In this document: one piece after another, positions 1 through 6,191 of the stretch | How the letters are laid out: each line of letters starts with the position of its first letter | Position numbering within the stretch: position 1 is the first letter of the stretch | Source: an uncultured Bacilli bacterium | GTDB lineage: Bacteria > Bacillota_I > Bacilli_A > RF39 > UBA660 | Direction of reading: 5' to 3' | NCBI GenBank assembly: GCA_949025205.1 | Contig: CARMXJ010000044.1 | Coordinates: 1 to 9,838, forward strand | Length of the DNA stretch: 9,838 bases | The notes under the pieces: model-generated | The model's input: the letters and a program-made list of their open reading frames with translations, nothing else | Told to the model about the DNA's origin: nothing | Databases searched by the model: none | Position numbers and translations under genes: made by a program

Positions 1-424
1 TCATGTTTAGCTATCTAAATTTTAACATGTTTTTTGTTTCCGAACAACTCTATTATTGTAATAAACTAGGTTTAAATAATCTAAACGCTGAAAGTCAGTC
101 GGGGGGGGGTATAGCATATATGACCTATACTTTCTAGAATCAATTTTAAAGGGAACAAGCAATATTAAAAACGCAAATAATATTTTTATTCAACAAATTG
201 GTAAAAACTTTTATATAAAATCTGATGAATCAAATGACTATTTATTTTATATGCCGAGTGAACAAGAAATTGATTTTATTAAAAAGTATAATGATACAAT
301 GATAAAAATAATATTTGATGGTCTTGCTATGACTTATTTTATAGATAATGTAAGAATATCAAAAGAAGAGATGGAAGATATGTTAGAGAATTTTAAAAAT
401 AATAAAAAATCTCCTAAATTATAA
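1..424 (+). pseudogene. 3' part of an unknown gene, frame-shifted at a G9 tract
   Basis: Two open frames join here. The upstream frame (codons beginning at 3, 6, 9...) is open from the window edge through SEQLYYCNKLGLNNLNAESQ and stops at TAG 135-137. The downstream frame is open from 92 and reads YSIYDLYFLESILKG and onward to TAA 422-424. It has no ATG, GTG or TTG before codon 251, so it cannot start by itself in a sensible place. Both frames are open across nine consecutive G (101-109). Adding one G, or removing two, would fuse them into one protein. The C-terminus is charged and probably soluble. No family was recognised. The gene probably starts upstream of the window and ends 20 bases before mutY, so the two may be co-transcribed. 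It may be phase-variable, a true pseudogene, or a homopolymer sequencing error. The two-frame reading is seen directly; its cause is inference. Confidence 0.55.
101..109 (+). repeat. G9 homopolymer in an AT-rich gene
   Basis: Nine G in a row occur within DNA that otherwise contains few G runs. The tract encodes a Gly-Gly-Gly stretch in either frame and sits exactly where the reading frame changes. Poly-G tracts of this length are classic slipped-strand mispairing sites, and they are also classic places for sequencing length errors. Confidence 0.8.
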
Positions 425-444
425 ATAAAAAAGAAGTGTAGTAA

Positions 445-1494
445 ATGAAAAAAATTACAAAAGAATTACTAAAATGGTACCAAGAAAATAAACGCGACCT
501 ACCATGGCGCCATACGAAAAATCCTTACTTTATTTGGATAAGTGAAATTATGTTGCAACAAACAAGAGTAGAGGCAGTAAAAGTATACTACGAGCGATTC
601 ATAAAAAGGCTGCCAACTTTGCGAGAACTAGCAAGTATTGAAGAAGATGAACTATTAAAACTTTGGGAAGGATTAGGGTATTATAGTCGAGTACGAAATA
701 TGCAAAAAACAGCAAAAATTTTGGTGGCATCTGGCAAAGAAAATTTACCCAATACTAAAAAAGAACTCTTAAGATTACCCGGAATAGGTGCTTACACAGC
801 GGGTGCCATTCTTTCCATTGCATTTGATAATCCTACTCCAGCTATTGATGGAAATGTCTATCGTGTTCTTGGTAGATACTATAAAATAGAAGATTCTATT
901 ACCAAACCAAAAACATACACAGTTTATGAAAATGTTTTAAATAATATAATACCCACCCAAAATGCGGGAGATTTTACCCAAAGCTTCATGGATTTAGGAA
1001 GTCTTATCTGTACTCCAAAATCTCCGAAATGTTTTTCATGCCCTTTAAAAAAAGACTGTCAAGCAAGAAGTACAAACACCCAAGAACAATACCCAGTAAA
1101 AGACAAGAAAAAAGAGCAAACAGTAGAAGAAAGAGTTGTATTTCTATATGTTTATAAAGATAAAATTGCCATTCAAAAAAGAGAAAACAAAGGATTGCTT
1201 GCTTCTATGTACGAATTTCCAAACACCCTAGAATTGCTATCCGCCATTGATGTAGAAAACAATTTATTAGAAAAAAAGATTGATTTCTCATCCGTTTATG
1301 AAATTGGAGAGGCAAAACACGTATTTTCTCATAAAATTTGGTATATGAAAGGTTTCTTAGTAGAATTAGAGGAACCTTTAGAAAACTTTTTATGGGTAAC
1401 CAAAGAAGAATTACAAAGCAAATATTCCATTCCAAGTGCATTTTCCTACTTTTATGATTATATAATGGAAGGTGAGCGATTTATTCTAGAATAA
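445..1494 (+). CDS. mutY: A/G-specific adenine glycosylase MutY
   Basis: MutY removes adenine mispaired with 8-oxoguanine and so prevents G:C to T:A changes (GO repair system, cytoplasmic). The 349-residue length is normal. The N-terminal helix-hairpin-helix glycosylase core is complete: catalytic Glu34 in SEIMLQQT, the hairpin LPGIGAYTAGAI at 111-122, and the catalytic Asp135 in PAIDGNVYRV. A [4Fe-4S] cluster site follows with canonical spacing at Cys189, Cys196, Cys199 and Cys205 (C-X6-C-X2-C-X5-C). Residues about 225-345 form the Nudix-like domain that reads 8-oxoG, with the signature FSH at 294-296. The ATG at 445 lies behind a purine-rich AAAAAAGAAG stretch. Nothing looks damaged. The upstream frame-shifted gene ends 20 bases before it. 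No convincing promoter of its own was seen, so it is probably transcribed from upstream. Confidence 0.97.
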   Translation: MKKITKELLKWYQENKRDLPWRHTKNPYFIWISEIMLQQTRVEAVKVYYERFIKRLPTLRELASIEEDELLKLWEGLGYYSRVRNMQKTAKILVASGKENLPNTKKELLRLPGIGAYTAGAILSIAFDNPTPAIDGNVYRVLGRYYKIEDSITKPKTYTVYENVLNNIIPTQNAGDFTQSFMDLGSLICTPKSPKCFSCPLKKDCQARSTNTQEQYPVKDKKKEQTVEERVVFLYVYKDKIAIQKRENKGLLASMYEFPNTLELLSAIDVENNLLEKKIDFSSVYEIGEAKHVFSHKIWYMKGFLVELEEPLENFLWVTKEELQSKYSIPSAFSYFYDYIMEGERFILE

Positions 1495-1532
1495 TGATTG
1501 AAGATGAGGGTATTTCTTTTATTTAAAAACAA

Positions 1533-1829
1533 TTGGAAGCAGTGAAAAAAAGTGAATTTTCTTTTTATGATTTAATTTATTTAAATAAAAATGGTAGAAG
1601 TATTACAGAGGATACCTTAAAAATTCTCGAGTGTATCAAAAAAATGAATGGCAAACAAAAGAGTTTTAGTTATTCACAAAACGCCATTTCCTTATTTAAG
1701 GCGAAAGAATGTATGAACGAATCTGTTCCAGAATATCTATATAAAAATATGATGAAAAAAGAAGGCAAAATTACAAAGTTTTGTCTTCTTTTGTCGAATT
1801 ACTTGTTATTTATTATTTCCGCTTTATAA
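1533..1829 (+). CDS. Doubtful short ORF, possibly a gene remnant
   Basis: This 98-codon frame has no ATG near its start; it would begin at TTG 1533 or GTG 1542, and neither has a well-placed Shine-Dalgarno site. The first 75 residues (SFYDLIYLNKNGRS..., charged and mixed) look coding-like. The last 15 or so are a hydrophobic string produced by AT-rich DNA that also holds a hairpin (1757-1792) and the promoter of the next unit (1803-1830). A plausible reading is the decayed end of an older gene, truncated by the downstream unit. I do not recognise a family. The next in-frame ATG is at 1644, which would leave a 62-residue product. Confidence 0.3.
   Translation: MEAVKKSEFSFYDLIYLNKNGRSITEDTLKILECIKKMNGKQKSFSYSQNAISLFKAKECMNESVPEYLYKNMMKKEGKITKFCLLLSNYLLFIISAL
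1757..1792. terminator. Long inverted repeat, possible bidirectional terminator
   Basis: AAAAGAAGGCAAAA (1757-1770) pairs with TTTTGTCTTCTTTT (1779-1792) over 14 positions with a single G-T wobble and an 8-base loop. The A-rich 5' side becomes a U tract on the minus strand, and the 3' side is T-rich on the plus strand, so it could stop transcripts from either side. It lies 260 bases after the mutY stop and inside the doubtful ORF at 1533-1829, which argues against that ORF being a normal gene. Confidence 0.45.
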
Positions 1830-1830
1830 T
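1803..1830 (+). promoter_or_regulatory. Sigma-A type promoter for the small membrane peptide
   Basis: TTGTTA (1803-1808) and a perfect TATAAT (1825-1830) are separated by 16 bases. Transcription would start near 1837, giving an 88-base leader before the peptide start at 1925. Confidence 0.6.
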
Positions 1831-1875
1831 ACAAATCCGTGTTACTAATTTGGGCATCTGCCTTATTGATTTTGT

Positions 1876-1906
1876 CCTTTAAGAGGGGGCTTTGCTCTTC
1901 GAAAGG
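1876..1906 (+). promoter_or_regulatory. Leader hairpin before the Shine-Dalgarno site
   Basis: CCTTTAAGAG (1876-1885) pairs with CTCTT (1895-1899) and AAAGG (1902-1906), leaving a 2-base bulge and a 9-base loop GGGGCTTTG. It ends five bases before GAGGAAG (1911-1917), the likely Shine-Dalgarno site of the peptide at 1925. Structured leaders that limit translation are common on type I toxin mRNAs; that role here is inferred. Confidence 0.5.
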
Positions 1907-1924
1907 GAGAGAGGAAGTAAGGTT

Positions 1925-2014
1925 ATGAAAAGAGATATATATTTTCTTAAAGTAGTAATAATATTACTAATTGCTATTATACTGCTTTTAGTAATAAAAA
2001 TGACGCATATTTAG
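1925..2014 (+). CDS. 29-residue single-helix membrane peptide, candidate type I toxin
   Basis: ATG 1925 to TAG 2012-2014 encodes a 29-residue peptide. It has a charged start (MKRDIYFLK), one hydrophobic helix made almost only of Ile, Leu and Val (about residues 10-24), and a short tail KMTHI. The start has a strong Shine-Dalgarno site (GAGGAAG, 1911-1917, 7 bases away). Upstream are a near-consensus promoter (1803-1830) and a leader hairpin; downstream is a convergent promoter on the other strand. The same arrangement is known for Fst, TxpA and BsrG toxins, where a very short membrane peptide is silenced by an antisense RNA overlapping the 3' end of its mRNA. Sequence similarity to those toxins is not obvious. 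Alternatives are a regulatory small membrane protein or a holin-like helper for the lysozyme gene that begins 165 bases later. Confidence 0.6.
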   Translation: MKRDIYFLKVVIILLIAIILLLVIKMTHI

Positions 2015-2055
2015 CGCCACCAAAACTTTAGGCGTTATCCTTTTAGTAACACCCT
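1994..2055 (-). ncRNA. Candidate antisense antitoxin RNA, about 60 nt
   Basis: A minus-strand promoter (2062-2090) would start transcription near 2055 and run back over the 3' untranslated region and the last seven codons of the small peptide. About 40 bases on, GGCGC (2018-2014) pairs with GCGTC (2006-2002), and the U-rich stretch ATTTTTAT (2001-1994) follows: a small intrinsic terminator. One pair is G-U on this strand but would be A-C on the other, so the stem works in the minus direction only. The resulting RNA of about 60 nt would be fully complementary to the end of the peptide mRNA. Boundaries are predicted, not observed. Confidence 0.45.
2012..2046 (+). terminator. Weak terminator of the peptide mRNA
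   Basis: TAGCGCC (2012-2018, starting at the stop codon) pairs with GGCGTTA (2031-2037) over 7 bp including one G-U, followed by TCCTTTT. The U tract is poor, so this may be a protective 3' structure rather than an efficient terminator. The same hairpin would form in the antisense RNA, where it competes with that RNA's own terminator. Confidence 0.35.
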
Positions 2056-2061
2056 AAATTA

Positions 2062-2090
2062 AGTATAATATAATTTTTCATAGATTTCAA
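2062..2090 (-). promoter_or_regulatory. Convergent minus-strand promoter (antisense RNA)
   Basis: Reading the minus strand, TTGAAA (2090-2085), 17 bases, TATACT (2067-2062). No gene lies immediately downstream on this strand; it points at the small peptide gene, so its obvious product is an antisense RNA. Confidence 0.55.
2064..2069 (+). promoter_or_regulatory. Possible -10 element for the lysozyme gene
   Basis: A perfect TATAAT lies 111 bases before the lysozyme start, but the best -35 at 17-base spacing is only TTTTAG (2041-2046). It overlaps the -10 of the opposite-strand promoter, so the two would compete if both are used. Confidence 0.3.
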
Positions 2091-2179
2091 ACTCTTTTTG
2101 TTACAGGCTTTTTTTATTATACGCATAGGAAAAACACCTATTTCTTTTTTTGGCATAAGATAACGTAGGAGTTGATAAA

Positions 2180-2995
2180 ATGAGAAGAGGGATAGATGTA
2201 TCTTCTTACCAAGGAAATATTGATTGGACCAAAGTAAAACCATTTATTGATTTTGCTATTATAAGGTGTGGTTGGGGAAATGATATAAAAAGTCAAGATG
2301 ATGTTTATTTTGAAAAAAACGCTGCGCAATGTAAAGAACTAAACATTCCTTTTGGTGTTTACTTATATAGTTATGCAACCAGTTTAGATGAAGCAAGAAG
2401 TGAAGTAAGACATACCTTACGTTTAATTCGTGACAAAAAACTAGAGTATCCCGTATTTTTGGATGTAGAATCAAAAAGACAAATGGCTTTACCAAAAAAA
2501 GATTTAACGGAAATTGTAAAATATTATTGCGAAGAAATGCAAGAAGAAGGATATTACGTAGGAATTTATTCAAATCTATATCGCTTTAAAAGCAATCTTG
2601 ATGCAAGAGAATTGGACGTTTTTGATAAATGGGTTGCAGAGTGGAATGAAAAATTTACTTATGAAGGAAAAGCAGGAATGTGGCAAAATACTTCTTATGA
2701 AGAAATTACAGGGATTCGTGGTCGAGTAGATGGGGATATTGCTTTTTACGATTACCCGAAAATCATAAGAGATGCAGGTTTAAATCATTTGGAAGAAGAA
2801 TCGTTAAAGTATCGTGTTGGAGATAAAGTATTTATTACAGGAAACATTTACGAAGATAATGCTGCTACCCTTTTTTTAAAAAGAGTTTGTGATACAGAAT
2901 TTACAATAGAAAGCATTGCTAAAGAAGCAGAAGCACCTTATAAGATTGAGGATGGCTATGTAAAACAAGAAGCGGTATACACAAAGTGTGAATAA
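2180..2995 (+). CDS. GH25 family lysozyme (muramidase) without signal peptide
   Basis: This enzyme is expected to cut the N-acetylmuramic acid-N-acetylglucosamine bond of peptidoglycan. Residues 1-200 form a complete GH25 barrel: GIDVSSYQGNIDW at 4-16 with Asp6, the catalytic pair Asp95 and Glu97 in FLDVE, MWQNTSY at 167-173, and VDGDIAFYDY at 183-192. Residues about 205-271 (KYRVGDKVFITGNIYEDN...) look like a small SH3-like or wall-binding module. ATG 2180 has the Shine-Dalgarno site AGGAG (2167-2171). There is no hydrophobic N-terminal signal, so export would need a holin, lysis or a non-classical route, as for phage endolysins. No phage structural gene is nearby. It converges on the HTH-SDR gene across a shared terminator. 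Family assignment is firm; the biological role (autolysin, phage remnant, competitor killing) is open. Confidence 0.93.
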   Translation: MRRGIDVSSYQGNIDWTKVKPFIDFAIIRCGWGNDIKSQDDVYFEKNAAQCKELNIPFGVYLYSYATSLDEARSEVRHTLRLIRDKKLEYPVFLDVESKRQMALPKKDLTEIVKYYCEEMQEEGYYVGIYSNLYRFKSNLDARELDVFDKWVAEWNEKFTYEGKAGMWQNTSYEEITGIRGRVDGDIAFYDYPKIIRDAGLNHLEEESLKYRVGDKVFITGNIYEDNAATLFLKRVCDTEFTIESIAKEAEAPYKIEDGYVKQEAVYTKCE

Positions 2996-2997
2996 AA

Positions 2998-3037
2998 ATA
3001 TTCTAAAAAAACTAGAATGTTTTTTATTTTAGAATAT
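2998..3037. terminator. Terminator shared by convergent genes
   Basis: On the plus strand ATTCTA (3000-3005) pairs with TAGAAT (3013-3018), followed by a T-rich run at 3020-3030. A larger alternative, ATATTCTAAAA (2998-3008) with TTTTAGAATAT (3027-3037), spans the stop codon of the minus-strand gene (3024-3026) and could serve that gene. It separates the lysozyme gene from the HTH-SDR gene. Confidence 0.65.
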
Positions 3038-4409
3038 CTTTTAAAGGTTGTGCCATTTTTTCTAATTCTAAAAAACAATTGTGAGCTTTCTCAATTTCTA
3101 ACTTGTTCATTGTCACATACCCACGAGAAGTACCATCACTTGGTAAATCTACAAGCAGCGCATAATCATCGATTCCTATCCAACCATTTTGGATAATAGA
3201 AATAAGTTCTGGTTTTTTTCTTTTTAATTCTTCTAAGTCAACAAAATGGCTGCTAATTTTATTACTTGCTAAATATCTTTTAATATAAGGATTTGTTTTA
3301 AACAAACGAGCATCCTTTTTATGGAATAAAAAGATTCTTTTAATTTTTACCCCTCGTTCTGCTGCATCAAAATTACTTTGGATAAACTTACGCTCAGCTG
3401 GTTCTTCGTTCCATTCGTTTTCCATCATGGTGGAAATTATCCACATATTGGAACCTTTTTTTGTTTCCGAAAAATATTTATCTAATATTTTATAAAACTT
3501 TCCAGAATCTAAATCTTCCGTTCTAGACTGAGAATCCATAGATAAATAACCTCCATCGGAAACCAAAGAACTACCATTTGTATATTTGTGTCTGGTAAGC
3601 ATCAAGAAAATATCATCGGCAATTTCTTCGGGATTTCCAAGCCTTTTCATCGGAATGGTATCTTTGGCTTTGTTAAAAGTATCATCACTTTCCATAACGC
3701 CTCCAATCCAACCAGCCATAACAGAATTAATACGAACTCCATACATTTCGGTAAAAATATTAGCAAAAGTTTGTACCAAGTTTACTTTAGCCGCTTGACT
3801 AGAGGCATAAGCAGAAGCTCCAAAAGAACCACGATAAGCCTCGATACTGTTTACCATAACAATACTAGATTCATAATTCATTTTTTTAACAAGTTCTCGT
3901 ACTAGCAAATTAGCAGCAAACACATTTACTTTGAAACTATCCTCAAACTTATCATAATCAAAATTTAAAGTATCTTCCAAATGAAAATAAATTTCCATAA
4001 ACACAAAACCGAAAATATCCTCTTGAAAGCTATTTGTCACTTCTAATAATTGATTGCGATTAAAATAATCGACTTCCATTAAAGCAATATTATTTTGTTT
4101 TAAGGCATCACTTATTTGACTTCCCTTTTGGTAAAGCCCAATAATGCGGTAGCCGGCTTCTAAAAGAATAGCAGTTAAACTAATTCCAATATCGGAATTA
4201 ATTCCTGCAATCACGACTAATTTTTTATCTTCAATGGTTTTAGAATAGGAACTTCTTTTATCAATAGGTTTATGAGTATCACTAGGAATACTCCAGCACA
4301 TTCCATTTTTAAAAGCACCTGGAATGCGGTTATCTTTTATTAAGTTGATAATTCTTCTTTCACTAATATTCCACATTTTGGCTGCTTGTTTCACTGTTAA
4401 ATAATCCAT
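3024..4409 (-). CDS. HTH / SDR-like / unknown C-terminal domain fusion, probable regulator
   Basis: The 461-residue protein has three parts. Residues 1-45 (YLTVKQAAKMWNISERRIINLI) are an excisionase/MerR-like helix-turn-helix. Residues about 62-290 are a short-chain dehydrogenase/reductase fold: nucleotide loop VVIAGINSDIGISL (65-78), Ser188, Tyr201, MAGWIGG after strand 6 and the terminal SDGGYLS (284-290). The usual catalytic Lys four residues after the Tyr is Gln205, and the NNAG motif is absent (FGFVFMEIY instead), so oxidoreductase activity is doubtful. Residues about 300-461 form a charged domain I do not recognise (KIKRIFLFHKKDARLF..., IGIDDYALLVDLPSDG); it resembles a C-terminal sensor domain more than an enzyme. 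ATG 4409 has the site GGTGA eight to twelve bases upstream. It is divergent from the Ku gene over about 100 bases. A nucleotide-sensing DNA-binding regulator is my inference; its target is not known. Confidence 0.75.
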   Translation of the reverse strand: MDYLTVKQAAKMWNISERRIINLIKDNRIPGAFKNGMCWSIPSDTHKPIDKRSSYSKTIEDKKLVVIAGINSDIGISLTAILLEAGYRIIGLYQKGSQISDALKQNNIALMEVDYFNRNQLLEVTNSFQEDIFGFVFMEIYFHLEDTLNFDYDKFEDSFKVNVFAANLLVRELVKKMNYESSIVMVNSIEAYRGSFGASAYASSQAAKVNLVQTFANIFTEMYGVRINSVMAGWIGGVMESDDTFNKAKDTIPMKRLGNPEEIADDIFLMLTRHKYTNGSSLVSDGGYLSMDSQSRTEDLDSGKFYKILDKYFSETKKGSNMWIISTMMENEWNEEPAERKFIQSNFDAAERGVKIKRIFLFHKKDARLFKTNPYIKRYLASNKISSHFVDLEELKRKKPELISIIQNGWIGIDDYALLVDLPSDGTSRGYVTMNKLEIEKAHNCFLELEKMAQPLKDILK

Positions 4410-4426
4410 TTTAAATCACCAAATTT

Positions 4427-4455
4427 ATTTTATACTGAATTCGGAACAATAGCAA
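4427..4455 (-). promoter_or_regulatory. Promoter of the HTH-SDR gene
   Basis: Minus strand: TTGCTA (4455-4450), 17 bases, TAAAAT (4432-4427), with a predicted start about 10 bases before the Shine-Dalgarno site. The intergenic space is short, so the HTH domain could autoregulate here and also touch the Ku promoter. Confidence 0.5.
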
Positions 4456-4465
4456 GAAAAACGAT

Positions 4466-4496
4466 TTGAATAAGAAGCAAATAAATATCTCATAAT
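4466..4496 (+). promoter_or_regulatory. Weak candidate promoter of the Ku-ligase operon
   Basis: TTGAAT (4466-4471) and CATAAT (4491-4496) are 19 bases apart, which is longer than ideal. It is the best match between the divergent genes and leaves room for a start site just before the Shine-Dalgarno sequence at 4504-4508. A weak basal promoter would fit a repair gene expressed under particular conditions. Confidence 0.25.
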
Positions 4497-4512
4497 GTAT
4501 ATAGGTGATAAT

Positions 4513-5259
4513 ATGGCAAATGTACATAGTGCAATTTCTTTTGGATTGGTAAACATTCCAATTGTTTATAATCCTATTATAAAAAATAATGATACTTCTT
4601 TTCATCAACTTCATAAAAAATGTCTGCATCGTATCCGTTACCAAAAGTATTGTGAACATTGTAAAAAAATAGTAACCGAAGCCGATTTAATAAAAGGATA
4701 TGAATACGAAAAAGATGCTTTTATCACTTTTACTAAAGAAGAACTTACCAATATGCAAATTGATTCTAAAGAGACCATCGAAATTATTTCTTTTGTTCCA
4801 GAAAATGAGATAAAACCCTTTTATTATGAAAAAAGTTATGTTCTAACAACTCCAAAAAAAGCAAAAGCTTATTCCTTATTTTTAGAAGTATTAAGAAAAT
4901 CCAAAAAAGTAGCGGTTGCCAAAACCACAATAGGAAGCAAATTCTACTATTGTTTATTAAGACACTTTGAAGGAAATATTTTAATGTCTACTATTTATTT
5001 TGAAGAAGAAATAAATTTGCCAGAAACGAACGTAGAAGCTAAATTTACAAAACAAGAACTAGACCTAGCGATGAAACTTGTAGAACAACTATCTGGACAT
5101 TTTACTCCAGAAAGTTATGAAGATGATTATCAAAAAGGAATTAAAGAAGCTATAAATGAAAAAATAGAAGGAAAAGAAATCACGAAAAAAGCAAAGAAAA
5201 AGAAACCAACTATGAAAGATTTAGTGACTTCTTTACAAAAAAGTTTGGAAGTTTCTTAA
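4513..5259 (+). CDS. ku: Ku protein, non-homologous end joining
   Basis: Bacterial Ku forms a homodimeric ring on broken DNA ends and recruits the LigD-type ligase. The start is ATG 4513, not the upstream in-frame ATG 4495: AGGTGA (4503-4508) sits just before it, and the product then begins MANVHSAISFGLVNIPI like other Ku proteins. Numbered from there (248 residues), the beta-barrel/bridge core shows CEHC (47-50), DLIKGYEYEKDAF (58-70) and the FTPESYEDDY region near 195. The tail is lysine-rich (KKAKKKKPTMKDLV) and ends with the conserved minimal C-terminal segment. This is at the short end for the family, and a long extended C-terminus is absent. Its stop codon is one base from the ATG of the ligase, so the two are co-transcribed and probably act as a pair. 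Confidence 0.95.
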   Translation: MANVHSAISFGLVNIPIVYNPIIKNNDTSFHQLHKKCLHRIRYQKYCEHCKKIVTEADLIKGYEYEKDAFITFTKEELTNMQIDSKETIEIISFVPENEIKPFYYEKSYVLTTPKKAKAYSLFLEVLRKSKKVAVAKTTIGSKFYYCLLRHFEGNILMSTIYFEEEINLPETNVEAKFTKQELDLAMKLVEQLSGHFTPESYEDDYQKGIKEAINEKIEGKEITKKAKKKKPTMKDLVTSLQKSLEVS

Positions 5260-5260
5260 A

Positions 5261-6142
5261 ATGGAATTTGGTAAATTTTTTTCTCCTATGCTTTTAGAAG
5301 AATTGCCTGTTCCGTTTGATTCCGAAGAATTTTTGTATGAACTAAAATTTGATGGAATACGAGCAACCATCCATGTAGGACCAACACTTTTTAAAATTTT
5401 TGGACGCCGAGGAACAGAGCTTACAAGTACTTATCCAGAATTAAAAGCCATTCAAAATCTAGTAAAAGAAGATACCATTTTTGATGGAGAAATTGTTTTA
5501 TTTGAAAATGGAAAACCGAGTTTTAGAAAATTACAAGAAAGAAGCCATTTAAAAGATAAGAAAAAAAGAGACTTTTTAGCTAGAAACTTTCCCGTTTGTT
5601 TTATCGCTTTTGATATTGTTTATAAAAAGAAACCATTAGTAAATTTACCCTTATTAAAAAGAAAAGAAATATTAGATACACAACAAGAAAATGATTTTTT
5701 AGTAAAAGTAAATTATACATTAAAAGAAGGAAAAAAGTTGTTTCAAAAAGTAAAAAAAAGAGGGTTAGAAGGAATTGTAGCCAAAAAAATAGACAGTTTT
5801 TATGAACCAAATACGAGAAAAAACACATGGGTAAAAATAAAGAATTGGCAAGAAGAAACTTTTTTTATTGGAGGATATACAGTAGAGGAAAAAGAACCGA
5901 TGCTAAAACTTTTCTTAGGAGAGTACAAAAACAATGCATTTTATTTTGTTGGAAAAGTAATGGTGAGTAAAAAACATTCTATCTATAAAAAAATTTTAAA
6001 AGAAAGAATAAAAAAAACTTCTCCCTTTATAAACTTTATTGAAGAAGAAATAAACTATATAAATCCTAAATTAACTTGTGAAGTTTCTTATATAGAGAGA
6101 ACCAAAAATCATCACTTGCGCCAAGCGATATTTAAAAAATAA
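5261..6142 (+). CDS. ligD: ATP-dependent DNA ligase, LigD ligase-domain type
   Basis: This enzyme seals breaks held by Ku. The 293-residue protein corresponds only to the ligase part of LigD; the polymerase and 3'-phosphoesterase domains of the full-length enzyme are absent. The nucleotidyltransferase domain (1-195) has adenylated Lys29 in motif I ELKFDGIR, motif III FDGEIV (74-79), FIAFDIVY (114-121), motif IV LEGIVAKK (169-176) and motif V WVKIKNW (190-196). The OB-fold domain occupies 200-293. The ATG at 5261 is one base after the Ku stop, with GGAAG inside the Ku gene as ribosome binding site. Gap-filling would have to come from another polymerase outside this window. Family and pairing with Ku are firm; the gene name is by domain homology, as it is a single-domain form. 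Confidence 0.93.
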   Translation: MEFGKFFSPMLLEELPVPFDSEEFLYELKFDGIRATIHVGPTLFKIFGRRGTELTSTYPELKAIQNLVKEDTIFDGEIVLFENGKPSFRKLQERSHLKDKKKRDFLARNFPVCFIAFDIVYKKKPLVNLPLLKRKEILDTQQENDFLVKVNYTLKEGKKLFQKVKKRGLEGIVAKKIDSFYEPNTRKNTWVKIKNWQEETFFIGGYTVEEKEPMLKLFLGEYKNNAFYFVGKVMVSKKHSIYKKILKERIKKTSPFINFIEEEINYINPKLTCEVSYIERTKNHHLRQAIFKK

Positions 6143-6164
6143 TGTACAAATGCAAAAAAATGAG

Positions 6165-6170
6165 TATAAT
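6165..6170 (+). promoter_or_regulatory. Possible -10 element of the PIN-like gene
   Basis: TATAAT at 6165-6170 lies 22 bases before the PIN-like start, in the 49-base gap after the ligase gene. No good -35 is seen at standard spacing. The gene may have its own weak promoter or be transcribed from the Ku-ligase operon, since no terminator lies in the gap. Confidence 0.35.
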
Positions 6171-6191
6171 CACATATAACGAGGTGAGCTC

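Noticed and set aside
2..35. Hairpin CATGTT/AACATG followed by six T, a possible terminator
   Set aside because: It lies inside the open upstream frame of the G-tract gene, so it is more likely coding sequence; the stem is only 6 bp of AT-rich pairs.
2043..2573. Minus-strand open frames opposite the lysozyme and its leader
   Set aside because: Lysozyme coding is clear on the plus strand; the minus frames are Phe/Leu/Ile-rich products of AT-rich antisense DNA.
3586..3905. Two overlapping plus-strand open frames opposite the SDR-like domain
   Set aside because: They are antisense shadows of a well-supported gene, with no ribosome sites or protein-like composition.
4495..4512. Earlier ATG for Ku (six extra residues)
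   Set aside because: No Shine-Dalgarno site precedes it, and AGGTGA sits inside these codons directly before ATG 4513, which gives the normal Ku N-terminus.
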